From positions 372,001-436,000 of the forward strand of contig NZ_JAECMT010000002.1 in the NCBI RefSeq assembly GCF_016019935.1: 64,000 nucleotides of DNA. The letters are read 5' to 3'. Within the stretch, counting starts at the first letter, position 1, and every line of letters begins with the position of its first letter. Positions 18,685 to 27,111 of this stretch are shown here, piece after piece. The translations under genes and the position numbers were made by a program. This stretch comes from Paenibacillus sp. GSMTC-2017 (GTDB lineage: Bacteria; Bacillota; Bacilli; Paenibacillales; Paenibacillaceae). A model generated the notes under the pieces. The model made no database searches, had not been told where the DNA came from, and saw nothing but the letters and a program-made list of their open reading frames with translations.

Positions 18685-18801
18685 GTTTTGCGAAGCAAAA
18701 CTTACTTCGTAAGCATTGACATCGTTTTGCGAAGCAAAACTTACTTCGTAAGCATTGACATCGTTTTGCGATGTAAAACTTAATTCGTAAGCATTAGCAT
18801 A
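18685..18801 (-). repeat. Three tandem 39-bp repeats with paired hairpins in the hup leader
   Basis: Units start at 18685, 18724 and 18763. The first two are identical over 39 bases and the third differs at six positions. Each unit carries two inverted repeats: GTTTTGC-GAA-GCAAAAC (7-bp stem) and CTTAC-TTC-GTAAG (5-bp stem). On the mRNA strand the loops read TTC and GAA, which are complementary to each other. In unit 3 both stems are weakened. The array lies wholly within the predicted 5' untranslated region of hup. Confidence 0.9.
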
Positions 18802-18866
18802 AATCTCAGTATATCCACCTTATTAACTGAAAACTTGAAATATATACCTTTTGACCGAACAAACCT

Positions 18867-18895
18867 ATAGTAATACAGTATAATCGCAATTTCAA
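18867..18895 (-). promoter_or_regulatory. Sigma-A type promoter of hup
   Basis: On the minus strand TTGAAA (18890-18895) and TACTAT (18867-18872) are separated by 17 bases. An overlapping alternative, TTGACT with TGTATT, lies 5 bases upstream. The transcript would start near 18860. Confidence 0.65.
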
Positions 18896-18916
18896 GTCAA
18901 TTCCCAGTTAAGACAA

Positions 18917-18950
18917 CAAAAATACCGCCTCAGACTTAGCGAGGCGGTAC
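18917..18950 (-). terminator. Intrinsic terminator of spoIVA
   Basis: On the minus strand TACCGCCTC pairs with GAGGCGGTA (18923-18949) across a 9-base loop, followed by TTTTTG. It lies just past the spoIVA stop at 18974. Confidence 0.87.
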
Positions 18951-18973
18951 TAACAGTACTATTGACCTGCTTT

Positions 18974-20452
18974 TTACAAAATAATAGCGATTAAGCCGCC
19001 TGATCCTTCGTTAATTATTCTACCAAGCGTTTCTTGTAATTTATAACGAGCATTATCCGGCATCATTGCTATTTTACCTTGAATACCTTCTCGTACGATG
19101 GAATGTAGTGATCTGCCAAAAATATCGGATTCCCAAATTTTTATCGGATCGTTTTCGAAATCTTGCATTAAGTAACGAACCAGCTCTTCACTTTGTTTCT
19201 CTGTTCCGATAATCGGTGCAAATTCGGATTCAACATCAACACGAATCATATGGATAGATGGCGCGGTTGCTTTCAAGCGTACACCAAATCTTGAACCTTG
19301 ACGTATGAGTTCAGGCTCATCAAGTGCCATCTCAGCAAGTGAAGGCGCAGCGATACCATAACCAGTCGTTTTGACCATCTCAAGCGCTTCAGCAAATCGA
19401 TCGTATTCTCGCTTGGCATGGGAAAACTCCTGCATAAGCTGGAGCAGATGATCTTTGCCCCTTATTTCGACACCTACGACCTCCATCAAGATACGGTCAT
19501 ATAGTTCATCTGGTGCATATAGATCGATCTCGGCTACACCCTGACCCATATTCATCCCACTTAATCCGGCGCGGGCGATAAAATCATAATCCATAAACTG
19601 TGTGACGACTCGTTCCACATCTCTTAGACGGCGGATATCTTTAACCGTATCCCGAACGGAGTTCTCATAGTTGCTACGCAACCAGTGATTATCGTTAAGC
19701 ACCATTACCCAGCTTGGGAGATTAACGTTAACTTCATGAACAGGAAATTCATAAAGCACCTCACGCAAAACGGAAATGACCTCTTCCTCACCCATCGTTG
19801 CTACACTGAGCGTTATAACTGGAATATCATATTTCGCTTGAAGTTCACTTCTTAGTTGTTGTGCTTCATCACTACGAGGACGGGTGGAGTTAATGATAAG
19901 CACAAATGGCTTGCCTACCTGCTTCAACTCGTCAATAACACGCTCTTCTGCGACAACATATGAACTGCGAGGAATTTCAGCAATTGTTCCATCAGTCGTC
20001 ACTACTACGCCAAGCGTTGAATGCTCTTGAATAACTTTACGCGTACCAATTTCAGCAGCTTCCTGGAATGGAATCGGTTCGTCAAACCATGGAGTTGTTA
20101 TCATCCTAGGACCATTTTCATCTTCGTAACCTTTAGCACCCTCAACTGCGTAGCCAACACAATCGACTAGCCTTACGTTTACATCAAGCCCTTCTGCAAC
20201 TTTAAGCTGAACGGCTTGATTAGGTACGAATTTGGGCTCAGTCGTCATAATCGTTTTGCCTGCGGCGCTTTGAGGAAGTTCATCTACTGCTCTTATGCGT
20301 TCAGCTTCATTTGCAATGTTTGGGAGTACGACTGTCTCCATAAACCGTTTGATAAACGTTGATTTACCAGTACGGACTGCCCCAACTACACCGAGGTAAA
20401 TATCCCCGCCGGTACGTTCGGCTATATCCTTAAAAATGTCTACTTTCTCCAC
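18974..20452 (-). CDS. spoIVA: Stage IV sporulation protein A, spore coat morphogenetic ATPase
   Basis: It polymerises on the forespore surface with ATP hydrolysis and forms the basement layer of the coat. I chose the GTG at 20452 (492 residues, the same length as in B. subtilis), with GGGAGGGG upstream; a longer reading to 20533 is unsupported. The N-terminal GTPase-like domain has Walker A GAVRTGKST (about 23-31) and DCVGY (Walker B). The C-terminus ends GSGGLIAIIL, the conserved tail needed for targeting. A sigma-E-like promoter lies upstream. Confidence 0.97.
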   Translation of the reverse strand: MEKVDIFKDIAERTGGDIYLGVVGAVRTGKSTFIKRFMETVVLPNIANEAERIRAVDELPQSAAGKTIMTTEPKFVPNQAVQLKVAEGLDVNVRLVDCVGYAVEGAKGYEDENGPRMITTPWFDEPIPFQEAAEIGTRKVIQEHSTLGVVVTTDGTIAEIPRSSYVVAEERVIDELKQVGKPFVLIINSTRPRSDEAQQLRSELQAKYDIPVITLSVATMGEEEVISVLREVLYEFPVHEVNVNLPSWVMVLNDNHWLRSNYENSVRDTVKDIRRLRDVERVVTQFMDYDFIARAGLSGMNMGQGVAEIDLYAPDELYDRILMEVVGVEIRGKDHLLQLMQEFSHAKREYDRFAEALEMVKTTGYGIAAPSLAEMALDEPELIRQGSRFGVRLKATAPSIHMIRVDVESEFAPIIGTEKQSEELVRYLMQDFENDPIKIWESDIFGRSLHSIVREGIQGKIAMMPDNARYKLQETLGRIINEGSGGLIAIIL

Positions 20453-20551
20453 TGAATATCCCCTCCCAATTGATTTTCCGGTTCGCCGCCATCCACCGGA
20501 CAAAAGGGCAGGCCAGCGACGCAACTCGTACATACTTTTTGGACTAGTAAC

Positions 20552-20580
20552 ATCATATGTTCAGACTGTCCAATTATGAC
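20552..20580 (-). promoter_or_regulatory. Possible sigma-E promoter of spoIVA
   Basis: On the minus strand GTCATAATT (20572-20580) and CATATGAT (20552-20559) are 12 bases apart. They resemble the mother-cell sigma-E pattern (ATA-rich -35, CATACAnT -10), and spoIVA is known to depend on sigma-E in Bacillus. The -10 matches six of eight positions. Confidence 0.4.
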
Positions 20581-20991
20581 GATTCGTTCTTTAAAAACTT
20601 TTTTCTCCGGTTAATCCAACTTCCCTTCCAAGATTGAAATATATGAGAATAGCCTTTCAACTATGACTTTTAGATTCAAAAAAATGCAATTAATCTAAAT
20701 GTCGCTTACTCTCGAGTAGATAACACTAGCTCAAGGGGAACGCTTTACTATTTTGCATGTGGCTAACCCGATTTTTTCGGGTTAGCCACATTACTGTTAA
20801 TTGAATTGTAAAGGGTCTCACCCGGATCTGTTGTACGAACACGGAAGGAAATCAAACAATTTGAGTTAGTCTTAAACACATGAGCTAATAACAATAACTC
20901 AAAAAACAAGTAGCGAAAAAGACAATGTCAATTGGGCTAGATAATGATTGAGTCAGAATTCGTATTTGAGTAAATGATGTACAAACAGACC
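20581..20991. other. Gene-free stretch with a long inverted repeat
   Basis: No convincing coding region, RNA gene or promoter is visible. The one marked feature is a perfect 14-bp inverted repeat (TGTGGCTAACCCGA / TCGGGTTAGCCACA, 20758-20790) with a 5-T loop. No T-run follows on either strand, so it is not a standard terminator. The rest is AT-rich and featureless. Confidence 0.5.
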
Positions 20992-20993
20992 AA

Positions 20994-21035
20994 TAACAAA
21001 GATGGCGGCGCAGGAATAAGCTCCCGCACCGCCAT
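20994..21035 (-). terminator. Probable terminator after the lipoprotein gene
   Basis: ATGGCGG (21002-21008) pairs with CCGCCAT (21029-21035), with partial inner pairing (GCAGG/CCCGC). On the minus strand CTTTGTTATT follows. The plus-strand side is TTTTTC, so the structure could work in both directions. Confidence 0.6.
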
Positions 21036-21123
21036 TTTTCGTTGTTCTTATACGTTTTGATTAATAAGGGCTATTTACTAAGTAGTCCTATCACTATGAA
21101 AACAGACCCGCTTCACCATAACT

Positions 21124-21873
21124 TTATTGGTGAACAGCAACTGGCTCGCCATTTACGAGCTTATAGAACGGTGCTTTAACAGGGACAAAGTCAGATGAAT
21201 CAACGAGCAACTCTCTTAGGTCATCATTTTCAGCAACCTTAACTGAGTCCTTTTTTTGAATTAACTGCATAATATCGATTCCATAGTCAGTGTAGACAAT
21301 TCCATTGTCATCGATTAGTGCTTGTAACGTTTGTCCAGAAAAAACACTTTTAATGATTGGAGCTTTTTTATTCATGGAAGAATAGTCAATCTCATAGAAA
21401 CCAGGATACATTGCATCCTTTTTAGGGAGAACTCCACCTTCTTGCATATGAAGCTTGACCCAGTTTTGAACGTCATTAATTTTTTGGAAACCTACTATAT
21501 CGAGCAACTTTACTCGTGGCTTCGTATCTTCATCTAGAACAAGAAAATAATAATTTCCGCCACTTTCAAACGCAGCTCCAGGTGCAGAACTTAAATAGTT
21601 TTTACTTTTCAGCTTTGTAAAATCAATTCGGAATTTCTCATATTTAGGTACGTCCTGCCCACTATTAATAATAGGCAACAAACTTAAGTCTGCATAGTAT
21701 TGATCGATTGCCCCTTGTACATTACGAACAGCTTCTTTAGGTGGAACATTTTGTTTCATGTTTTCCTTTGGATACAGGCAGCCAGTTAAAGGCAGAATGA
21801 AAAGCGTTATAGCGACAATCGTTGCACTTAATCGCAAGGAACGATTGGCTATACGCTTAGAAAAAATACTCAT
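21124..21873 (-). CDS. yphF: Lipoprotein, YphF-like, function unknown
   Basis: A 249-residue protein with a lipoprotein signal peptide: basic N-terminus, hydrophobic segment and lipobox LPLTGC (cysteine near residue 32). The mature part is soluble and mixed alpha/beta. B. subtilis has a lipoprotein of similar size (YphF) at the matching place next to spoIVA, so I assign it by position and size; sequence similarity was not tested. It is the last gene of a tight group with two ferredoxins and a nucleotidyltransferase. A role in sporulation is only suggested by the neighbours. Confidence 0.65.
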   Translation of the reverse strand: MSIFSKRIANRSLRLSATIVAITLFILPLTGCLYPKENMKQNVPPKEAVRNVQGAIDQYYADLSLLPIINSGQDVPKYEKFRIDFTKLKSKNYLSSAPGAAFESGGNYYFLVLDEDTKPRVKLLDIVGFQKINDVQNWVKLHMQEGGVLPKKDAMYPGFYEIDYSSMNKKAPIIKSVFSGQTLQALIDDNGIVYTDYGIDIMQLIQKKDSVKVAENDDLRELLVDSSDFVPVKAPFYKLVNGEPVAVHQ

Positions 21874-21891
21874 TAGTTATCCTCCATTTCC

Positions 21892-22239
21892 TTACCATAA
21901 CGCATCATCTTGTTCCTTCTGTCTTGCTAAAGCTTTAGCAACTGCTGATTGTAGCGGATCAGGAAGCAGTTCAACATCCGTTTTGCCTGCAACTCTTACT
22001 TGGCAAGACAATCTAATGTTCTTTTCCTCCATACCAGCAAGTTTGCGTCGTTCCTCGTCACCCATCGGAAGCAGATCGCTCCCTGGTTTGACAATAACTT
22101 TGCACATAAAACAAGCAGCTTTACCACCACAACGAGTTTTAATAGATAACCCTGCACGCCTTGAAGCATCCAAAACAGTTGTTCCACGTCTTACTCTTAC
22201 TGAACGACCGGAAGGCCAGAAGACAATTTCAGCGTCCAT
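21892..22239 (-). CDS. 2Fe-2S ferredoxin
   Basis: A 115-residue ferredoxin with cysteines in a CX5CX2C pattern (CGGKAACFMC) plus a distal cysteine in RLSCQVRV, the four ligands of a [2Fe-2S] cluster. The fold pattern GTTVLDASRRAGL precedes the cluster loop as in the plant/adrenodoxin type. An AAGGTGAG site precedes the ATG, which lies inside the 3' end of the nucleotidyltransferase gene (43-base overlap). The electron partner is not obvious nearby. Confidence 0.85.
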   Translation of the reverse strand: MDAEIVFWPSGRSVRVRRGTTVLDASRRAGLSIKTRCGGKAACFMCKVIVKPGSDLLPMGDEERRKLAGMEEKNIRLSCQVRVAGKTDVELLPDPLQSAVAKALARQKEQDDALW

Positions 22240-22841
22240 TCTAGCTCACCTTCCCTCTGATCATTTATCCATCCATTAACACATTCAATTAATTCTTTAG
22301 GGAAACCATTTTTCTGTTCAATGACAGTCAACGCCTTCTTATGCTCAATACGAGATAATCTGATGGCATCTACGATCAACTCCACACGATCAGACCTATC
22401 TCTAAGCGCATTAAACCATAGCTCATGAGCTAAAGGCACAATGTGAACCAATTGATGAAGGCCATTGACTCCAACGTCCACAGCCTTGCTGTAGTGCCTT
22501 AGAACGTTCTTCACTTCCGTTTTATAGCGACAGCCATGAGCGGAGATCTGAAATCCACCTACAAGCTCAACACGATATTGTCCAATTTGATAATGACTGA
22601 GCGTAGAACGATAGATATCGGACTCACTTAATTCAGGGTCATCTATTGCAAATTGTTGCAAGGCACGATGTATCGACAACATATCTTTATCATCACAGTA
22701 CAAATCGATATCGTTCGGTTCAGTTGGCAATTGCAAACCTCGTAGTAACAACCCACTACTTCCACCGAGTACCCAACGATTATTGCCTGCAGCGTCAATA
22801 ATCGTTGCCAGCGCTTGTCTGATGTGTATGTCTTTTCTCAT
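22197..22841 (-). CDS. Nucleotidyltransferase-fold protein
   Basis: A 214-residue protein with the nucleotidyltransferase motif: GGSSGLLLRG (about 26-35) followed by NDIDLYCDD (about 43-51), where the two aspartates would bind metal. The remainder is helical. The family includes small nucleotidyltransferases of toxin-antitoxin and RNA-modifying types, but I cannot say which this is. It lies between two ferredoxin genes and overlaps one of them. GGGGAG is upstream of its ATG. Confidence 0.7.
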   Translation of the reverse strand: MRKDIHIRQALATIIDAAGNNRWVLGGSSGLLLRGLQLPTEPNDIDLYCDDKDMLSIHRALQQFAIDDPELSESDIYRSTLSHYQIGQYRVELVGGFQISAHGCRYKTEVKNVLRHYSKAVDVGVNGLHQLVHIVPLAHELWFNALRDRSDRVELIVDAIRLSRIEHKKALTVIEQKNGFPKELIECVNGWINDQREGELEWTLKLSSGLPVVQ

Positions 22842-22858
22842 GCTGGCACTCCCCTTTG

Positions 22859-23155
22859 TTAGAAATAGGTTTTGTTTGTTGCCGATATATGTCCTGCGCC
22901 ATCCTTAATGATAGCCTGGCAACCTAATCGATAACCTTCTTCGAACTCTTCTGGCTCTAGACGATCCCATTCTTCGTCGGTAATACCTTCGAGAAACTCT
23001 CCACCTTCTGTAACGATACAACGGCAACGAGCACATGTCCCTCTTGCACATGTGTAGCTAAAGTCAATATTATGTTTAATAGCATGATCCAGAATGGATA
23101 ATCCGGCCTCTGCTTCAACTGTCGCCACTTTTGTTCTACCCTTCAGTTCAATCAT
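22859..23155 (-). CDS. 2Fe-2S ferredoxin, plant type
   Basis: A 98-residue ferredoxin. The cluster loop is CARGTCARC (CX4CX2C) with a fourth ligand in RLGCQA, the pattern of plant-type [2Fe-2S] proteins. An acidic middle (EGITDEEWDRLEPEEFEEG) is typical of redox-partner docking surfaces. It is upstream of and close to the nucleotidyltransferase gene. It differs from the second ferredoxin in spacing of its first two cysteines, so the two are not recent duplicates. Confidence 0.87.
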   Translation of the reverse strand: MIELKGRTKVATVEAEAGLSILDHAIKHNIDFSYTCARGTCARCRCIVTEGGEFLEGITDEEWDRLEPEEFEEGYRLGCQAIIKDGAGHISATNKTYF

Positions 23156-23205
23156 TGCTGAAAATTCTCCTTTAGACCTATCATTTTGGCTTATGTACCT
23201 GTCAA

Positions 23206-23385
23206 TTATATGATGGAAAATACTCCGTAAATAAATCCAAAAACTAAAAATACAAAAGCAACAAATGATAATACAAATTTGACGATACCTTTTGTTTTCA
23301 ATCTAGCAAATGTAATCAAAAGTGCAGCTAATGCCATTAAGCCTATGCCAAGTAAAGAAACCCACATCTTTGTCATCGGATCCAT
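23206..23385 (-). CDS. yphE: Small two-helix membrane protein, DUF2768/YphE-like
   Basis: A 59-residue protein of two hydrophobic segments (about 8-26 and 35-57) joined by a basic loop RLKTKG. AGGAGA lies 12 bases before the ATG. B. subtilis has the small membrane protein YphE between gpsA and spoIVA, of the DUF2768 family, and size, topology and position agree. The assignment rests on those three points rather than on an alignment. Confidence 0.65.
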   Translation of the reverse strand: MDPMTKMWVSLLGIGLMALAALLITFARLKTKGIVKFVLSFVAFVFLVFGFIYGVFSII

Positions 23386-23440
23386 GTTAAAACCATTCTC
23401 CTAATCTATAACGTTATAAGTTCTTATCTATTATAGCACC

Positions 23441-23520
23441 AGGCAAAAAAAAGGACAAAAGCATAATAACGAATTTTCACTCGAGGTACACACTCAAGAG
23501 ACTTCGCTTGCTTTTGTCGG
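23441..23520 (-). terminator. Terminator of the spoVIF-type gene, with a long arm
   Basis: On the minus strand GACAAAAGCA pairs with TGCTTTTGTC, separated by about 45 bases with some inner pairing, and eight T follow (23444-23451). The large loop is unusual for an intrinsic terminator, but stem and T-run are clear. Confidence 0.65.
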
Positions 23521-23526
23521 ATACAA

Positions 23527-23802
23527 TTACTTCTTCATCATCATTTTCACTAACGTTTCCATACTCGACGGGCTCATCCCGCTTGATTTGACTGCTTTAA
23601 CAATATCATTTACGGTCGATTCCGGTACTTTGATTTTGGCCATATCAGATACCTGCTTTATTAACTTACGAAGCTCTGCTTCATTTTGCAGGGTCTTGGC
23701 ATCAACGCCGCTCGCCAGTTTTTTTACGGTATTCTCGGAAATGTTTTTGCCTGTTTTTTTGTTAATTGCGCCAAGTACATCCTTTGGAATATCTTTTGAC
23801 AA
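23527..23802 (-). CDS. spoVIF: Stage VI sporulation protein F family
   Basis: A 91-residue helical protein. SpoVIF of B. subtilis acts with GerE in late coat gene expression. The family pattern is visible: KKTGKNISENTVKKLASGV, then LRKLIKQVSDMAKIKVPES, ending in SMETLVKMMMK. I chose the TTG at 23802 because TGAGGAGG lies eight bases upstream; upstream ATG codons at 23841 and 23838 have no ribosome site. It lies directly after gpsA. Confidence 0.8.
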   Translation of the reverse strand: MSKDIPKDVLGAINKKTGKNISENTVKKLASGVDAKTLQNEAELRKLIKQVSDMAKIKVPESTVNDIVKAVKSSGMSPSSMETLVKMMMKK

Positions 23803-23877
23803 ATCGTCCACCCTCCTCAACCTATGAGCTCCATGCATCATATGAAGGGGGTGGACGTTTGGTGTAGGCGCTTGACC

Positions 23878-24912
23878 TTAGCCTATGCTTTCAATTTCAT
23901 GTGTTTTTAATCTACCCATTAGATGTTCAACTGCCGCTTTTGGCGTCTTGCCTTGGAATAATACTTCATAAAGTTGGCCAGTAATAGGCATTTCTACATC
24001 GTATCGTTTTGCTAGTTCAAAAGCCGCTCTCGTCGTACGAACACCTTCAACAACCATTCCTATTTTCTCCAAAACGTTCTCAAGAGACGTTCCGTCAGCA
24101 AGTAAATACCCAGCACGCCAGTTGCGACTATGCTTGCTCGTACCCGTTGCAACTAAATCACCTACACCAGCTAGTCCTGCGAAAGTAAGTGGATTAGCAC
24201 CCATAGCAGTACCTAATCGACCGATTTCAGCCAAACCACGCGTAAGCAGCGCCGCTTTTGCGTTGTCTCCGAATTGCAGACCATCGCTTAAGCCCGCTCC
24301 TAGTGCAATAATATTTTTGATAGCGCCAGCCACTTCTACACCAACAACGTCTCCATTCGTATAGACACGGAAAACATTATTCATTAGCGCATCTTGTGCC
24401 TTCTCTGCTGCTTCTTGTTGCTCCGAAGCTACAACGACTGTCGTAGGGAGCTTATTGATCACTTCTTCAGCATGGCTTGGCCCAGACAATACTACGATTG
24501 ACGATAACGGACGAGTAAGCTCTTCAGATAGGACAATTGACATACGTTTTAGTGTATCTGCTTCAAATCCTTTTGTTGCATGTACAACAAGTGTTTCAGA
24601 AGCTAGAAATGGTGCCGCTAGTTTTGCAACTTGACGCATCGCACTTGATGGAGCTACAAATAGTGCTAACTCCACATCGTTTAGAGCATCCTCCATATTC
24701 GTTGTTGCGATTATAGATGATGACAGTTCACTACCAGGCAAAAATTTGTTGTTTTGTCTATTCGTATTGATATCTGCCGCTTGTTCTGCACTACGAGTCC
24801 ATAAGTTAACGGTATAGCCATTGCTGGCTAAAACAGACGCAAGTGCAGTTCCCCAACTACCAGCAACGAGCACTGCAGCCCGGCGTTCTTGAGATGTTGT
24901 TATTTCTTTCAT
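23878..24912 (-). CDS. gpsA: Glycerol-3-phosphate dehydrogenase, NAD(P)-dependent
   Basis: It reduces dihydroxyacetone phosphate to sn-glycerol-3-phosphate for phospholipid synthesis. The protein has 344 residues, including GPSHAEE, VEVAGAIKNIIALGAGL with the catalytic lysine, and GVGDLVATG. The N-terminal nucleotide loop reads VAGSWGTALA, where the family has GAGSWGTALA: the first glycine of GxGxxG is valine (codon GTT in place of GGT). plsY is adjacent, and the product feeds that enzyme. Confidence 0.95.
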   Translation of the reverse strand: MKEITTSQERRAAVLVAGSWGTALASVLASNGYTVNLWTRSAEQAADINTNRQNNKFLPGSELSSSIIATTNMEDALNDVELALFVAPSSAMRQVAKLAAPFLASETLVVHATKGFEADTLKRMSIVLSEELTRPLSSIVVLSGPSHAEEVINKLPTTVVVASEQQEAAEKAQDALMNNVFRVYTNGDVVGVEVAGAIKNIIALGAGLSDGLQFGDNAKAALLTRGLAEIGRLGTAMGANPLTFAGLAGVGDLVATGTSKHSRNWRAGYLLADGTSLENVLEKIGMVVEGVRTTRAAFELAKRYDVEMPITGQLYEVLFQGKTPKAAVEHLMGRLKTHEIESIG

Positions 24913-24918
24913 GTGATG

Positions 24919-25518
24919 TTACGCCCCCTTCTTGGCACCTAGCTTGTTCTCCGTCCCTTGCATCAGCTTAACAATATTTGTCCTATGACGAATGAATGCA
25001 AAAGCACAAATGACTAATGCTACACTTAGCAATGGTAACGAATAATCAAACAAAATGATAAAAATTGGCGTAAACGCCGCGAACAATAACGATCCGAGTG
25101 ACACATATCGAGTGAGAACGATGCAAACAACAGCAACTACACCCGCACATAATGCAGGCACAAGCGCAAGTGTAGCAATTACACCTACTGTTGTCGCAAT
25201 TCCCTTTCCACCCTTAAATCGGAACCAGATCGGCCAGTTATGACCGATGATGACAGCTAAGCCGCATAAAACGGGTATCCATTCATTATCACTAAGTGCG
25301 TTCCCTAAAAAGATTGCGGCAACACCTTTTGCTATATCAAGAAAAAAAACAACGATCCCTGGTCCCTTACCTAAAACGCGAAGAGTATTCGTGGCACCCG
25401 CATTACCGCTACCGTGCTGCCTTATATCGATTCCCTTCACCCATTTGGCAATGGCAATACTAAATGATATTGATCCGATCAAATAACAAAGAACAACCGC
25501 GATAATATCCAATACCAA
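24919..25518 (-). CDS. plsY: Acyl-phosphate:glycerol-3-phosphate acyltransferase
   Basis: An integral membrane enzyme that acylates glycerol-3-phosphate, the first step of phospholipid synthesis in Gram-positives. The protein has 199 residues and five or so membrane segments. The PlsY motifs GSGNAGATNTLR (about 37-48) and the GGKGIATT loop are present. The start is TTG at 25518 with GGGAG upstream. It lies between der and gpsA, and gpsA supplies its substrate. Confidence 0.96.
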   Translation of the reverse strand: MVLDIIAVVLCYLIGSISFSIAIAKWVKGIDIRQHGSGNAGATNTLRVLGKGPGIVVFFLDIAKGVAAIFLGNALSDNEWIPVLCGLAVIIGHNWPIWFRFKGGKGIATTVGVIATLALVPALCAGVVAVVCIVLTRYVSLGSLLFAAFTPIFIILFDYSLPLLSVALVICAFAFIRHRTNIVKLMQGTENKLGAKKGA

Positions 25519-25530
25519 GCTTCTTCTCCC

Positions 25531-26853
25531 CTAGTCCTCGTCGGATTTGCGCCTTGTAAAGATTCTTAAAGGTGTCCCTTCAAAGTTAAAGGCTGCGCGT
25601 ATTTTGTTCTCCAGGTATCTCTCGTAAGAGAAGTGCATCAGGTCTGGATCATTAACAAAACATACGATTGTAGGTGGCTTCGTAGCGACCTGAGTTACGT
25701 AATTGATGCGCAAACGTTTCCCTTTGTCAGACGGCGGAGGATTAAAGGCAACCGCATCTGAAACGACATCATTAAGCAAATGTGTCTGAATACGCAAAGC
25801 ATGTTGATCAGAAACATGGTTGATTACAGGCAACAGCTTATGTAAGCGCTGTTTAGTGAGTGCAGATAAATAAACGACTGGTGCATAAGTCATGAATAAG
25901 AAATGATCACGAATACTTTGAGTAAAATGACTCATTGTCTTTTCATCTTTGTCAACAACATCCCACTTGTTTACAGTGAAAATGGATGCTTTACCTGCTT
26001 CATGCGCATATCCAGCGATATGCTTGTCCTGCTCGATAATACCTTCTTCGCCATTAATGAGTACGAGTACAACGTCCGCACGTTCAATAGCTTTCATAGC
26101 ACGCATAACACTATACTTCTCCGTGGATTCATAAACTTTACCACGTTTACGCATACCTGCTGTATCGATTAGCACATATCGTTGTCCATCATGTTCAAAT
26201 GGCGTATCGATTGCGTCGCGAGTTGTACCAGCAACATTGCTGACAATTACACGATCTTCACCAAGTAATGCATTAACTAACGATGATTTACCAACGTTTG
26301 GTCGACCAATAAGTGCGACACGGATAACATCTTCGTCATAACCATCATCCTCAAGCTCAGGAAGAAGATTCGTTGCGGCATCTAGCAAATCGCCAATACC
26401 AAGTCCATGTGAACCAGAGATCGGAATCGGTTGTCCGAATCCAAGACCGTAAAACTCATAAACTTCATCCATACGATTCGCATTATCCACTTTATTTACT
26501 GCAAGTACTACAGGCTTGCGTGAACGGAATAACATTTGAGCAACTTCATCATCCGAATGGGTTAAGCCAGTTTTGGCATCTACCATAAATAGGATAACAT
26601 CTGCTTCCTCAATCGCAAGTTCAGCCTGCATACGAACAGACTTCATTATTTCATCTTCACCATCAATTTCGATACCACCAGTATCGATAATACTAAATGC
26701 TTTGCCGTTCCATTCCCCTACACCGTATAGACGGTCACGGGTAACTCCCGGTTTATCCTCAACGATTGCCAGCCGATCACCGATGATACGATTAAATATG
26801 GTTGACTTACCCACATTTGGACGTCCGACGATGGCGATAACGGGTCTTGCCAT
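25531..26853 (-). CDS. der: Ribosome-assembly GTPase Der (EngA)
   Basis: A GTPase with two G domains in tandem and a KH-like C-terminus, needed for 50S ribosomal subunit assembly. Of 440 residues, the first P-loop is GRPNVGKST (about 10-18) and the second GRPNVGKSS (about 183-191), each with its DTAG/DTGG and NKxD motifs (NKVD, NKWD). The C-terminus ends with [18 protein letters not shown], as in the family. Confidence 0.98.
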   Translation of the reverse strand: MARPVIAIVGRPNVGKSTIFNRIIGDRLAIVEDKPGVTRDRLYGVGEWNGKAFSIIDTGGIEIDGEDEIMKSVRMQAELAIEEADVILFMVDAKTGLTHSDDEVAQMLFRSRKPVVLAVNKVDNANRMDEVYEFYGLGFGQPIPISGSHGLGIGDLLDAATNLLPELEDDGYDEDVIRVALIGRPNVGKSSLVNALLGEDRVIVSNVAGTTRDAIDTPFEHDGQRYVLIDTAGMRKRGKVYESTEKYSVMRAMKAIERADVVLVLINGEEGIIEQDKHIAGYAHEAGKASIFTVNKWDVVDKDEKTMSHFTQSIRDHFLFMTYAPVVYLSALTKQRLHKLLPVINHVSDQHALRIQTHLLNDVVSDAVAFNPPPSDKGKRLRINYVTQVATKPPTIVCFVNDPDLMHFSYERYLENKIRAAFNFEGTPLRIFTRRKSDED

Positions 26854-26931
26854 AATTGGTTTTTCACTCCTTCAACAATTCTCACGTTACTCATCATAGC
26901 AAAAAAGATCGTTCTTGGCTAACTTTTCATG

Positions 26932-27111
26932 TTATCGGTGATCTACAAGAATAATTGTTCCATTCTTTAGGTCATGTGCACTCGCATCCATTATTTTCTC
27001 CAGAAGGAATGACGTTTCCTCTAACTTTGTTTCATCCGATACAAAAAATATTGGAGCTCCTCCTGCAACTTGATCCGAATGGAGGGATACAATTGCTACA
27101 ATTTCAGCCAT
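26932..27111 (-). CDS. Small protein of the YIEGIA capping-subunit type
   Basis: A 59-residue protein starting MAEIVAIVSLHSDQVAGG. It follows the YIEGIA gene directly (8-base overlap) and has GGGGGAG ten bases before its ATG. From memory of annotation practice, a short protein next to YIEGIA is named capping complex subunit for YIEGIA, which fits size and position. The biochemical role is unknown to me. Confidence 0.65.
   Translation of the reverse strand: MAEIVAIVSLHSDQVAGGAPIFFVSDETKLEETSFLLEKIMDASAHDLKNGTIILVDHR

Noticed and set aside
18685-18801. hup leader repeats considered as a CRISPR array
   Set aside because: Units are directly adjacent with no unique spacers, only three copies, and no cas genes are near.
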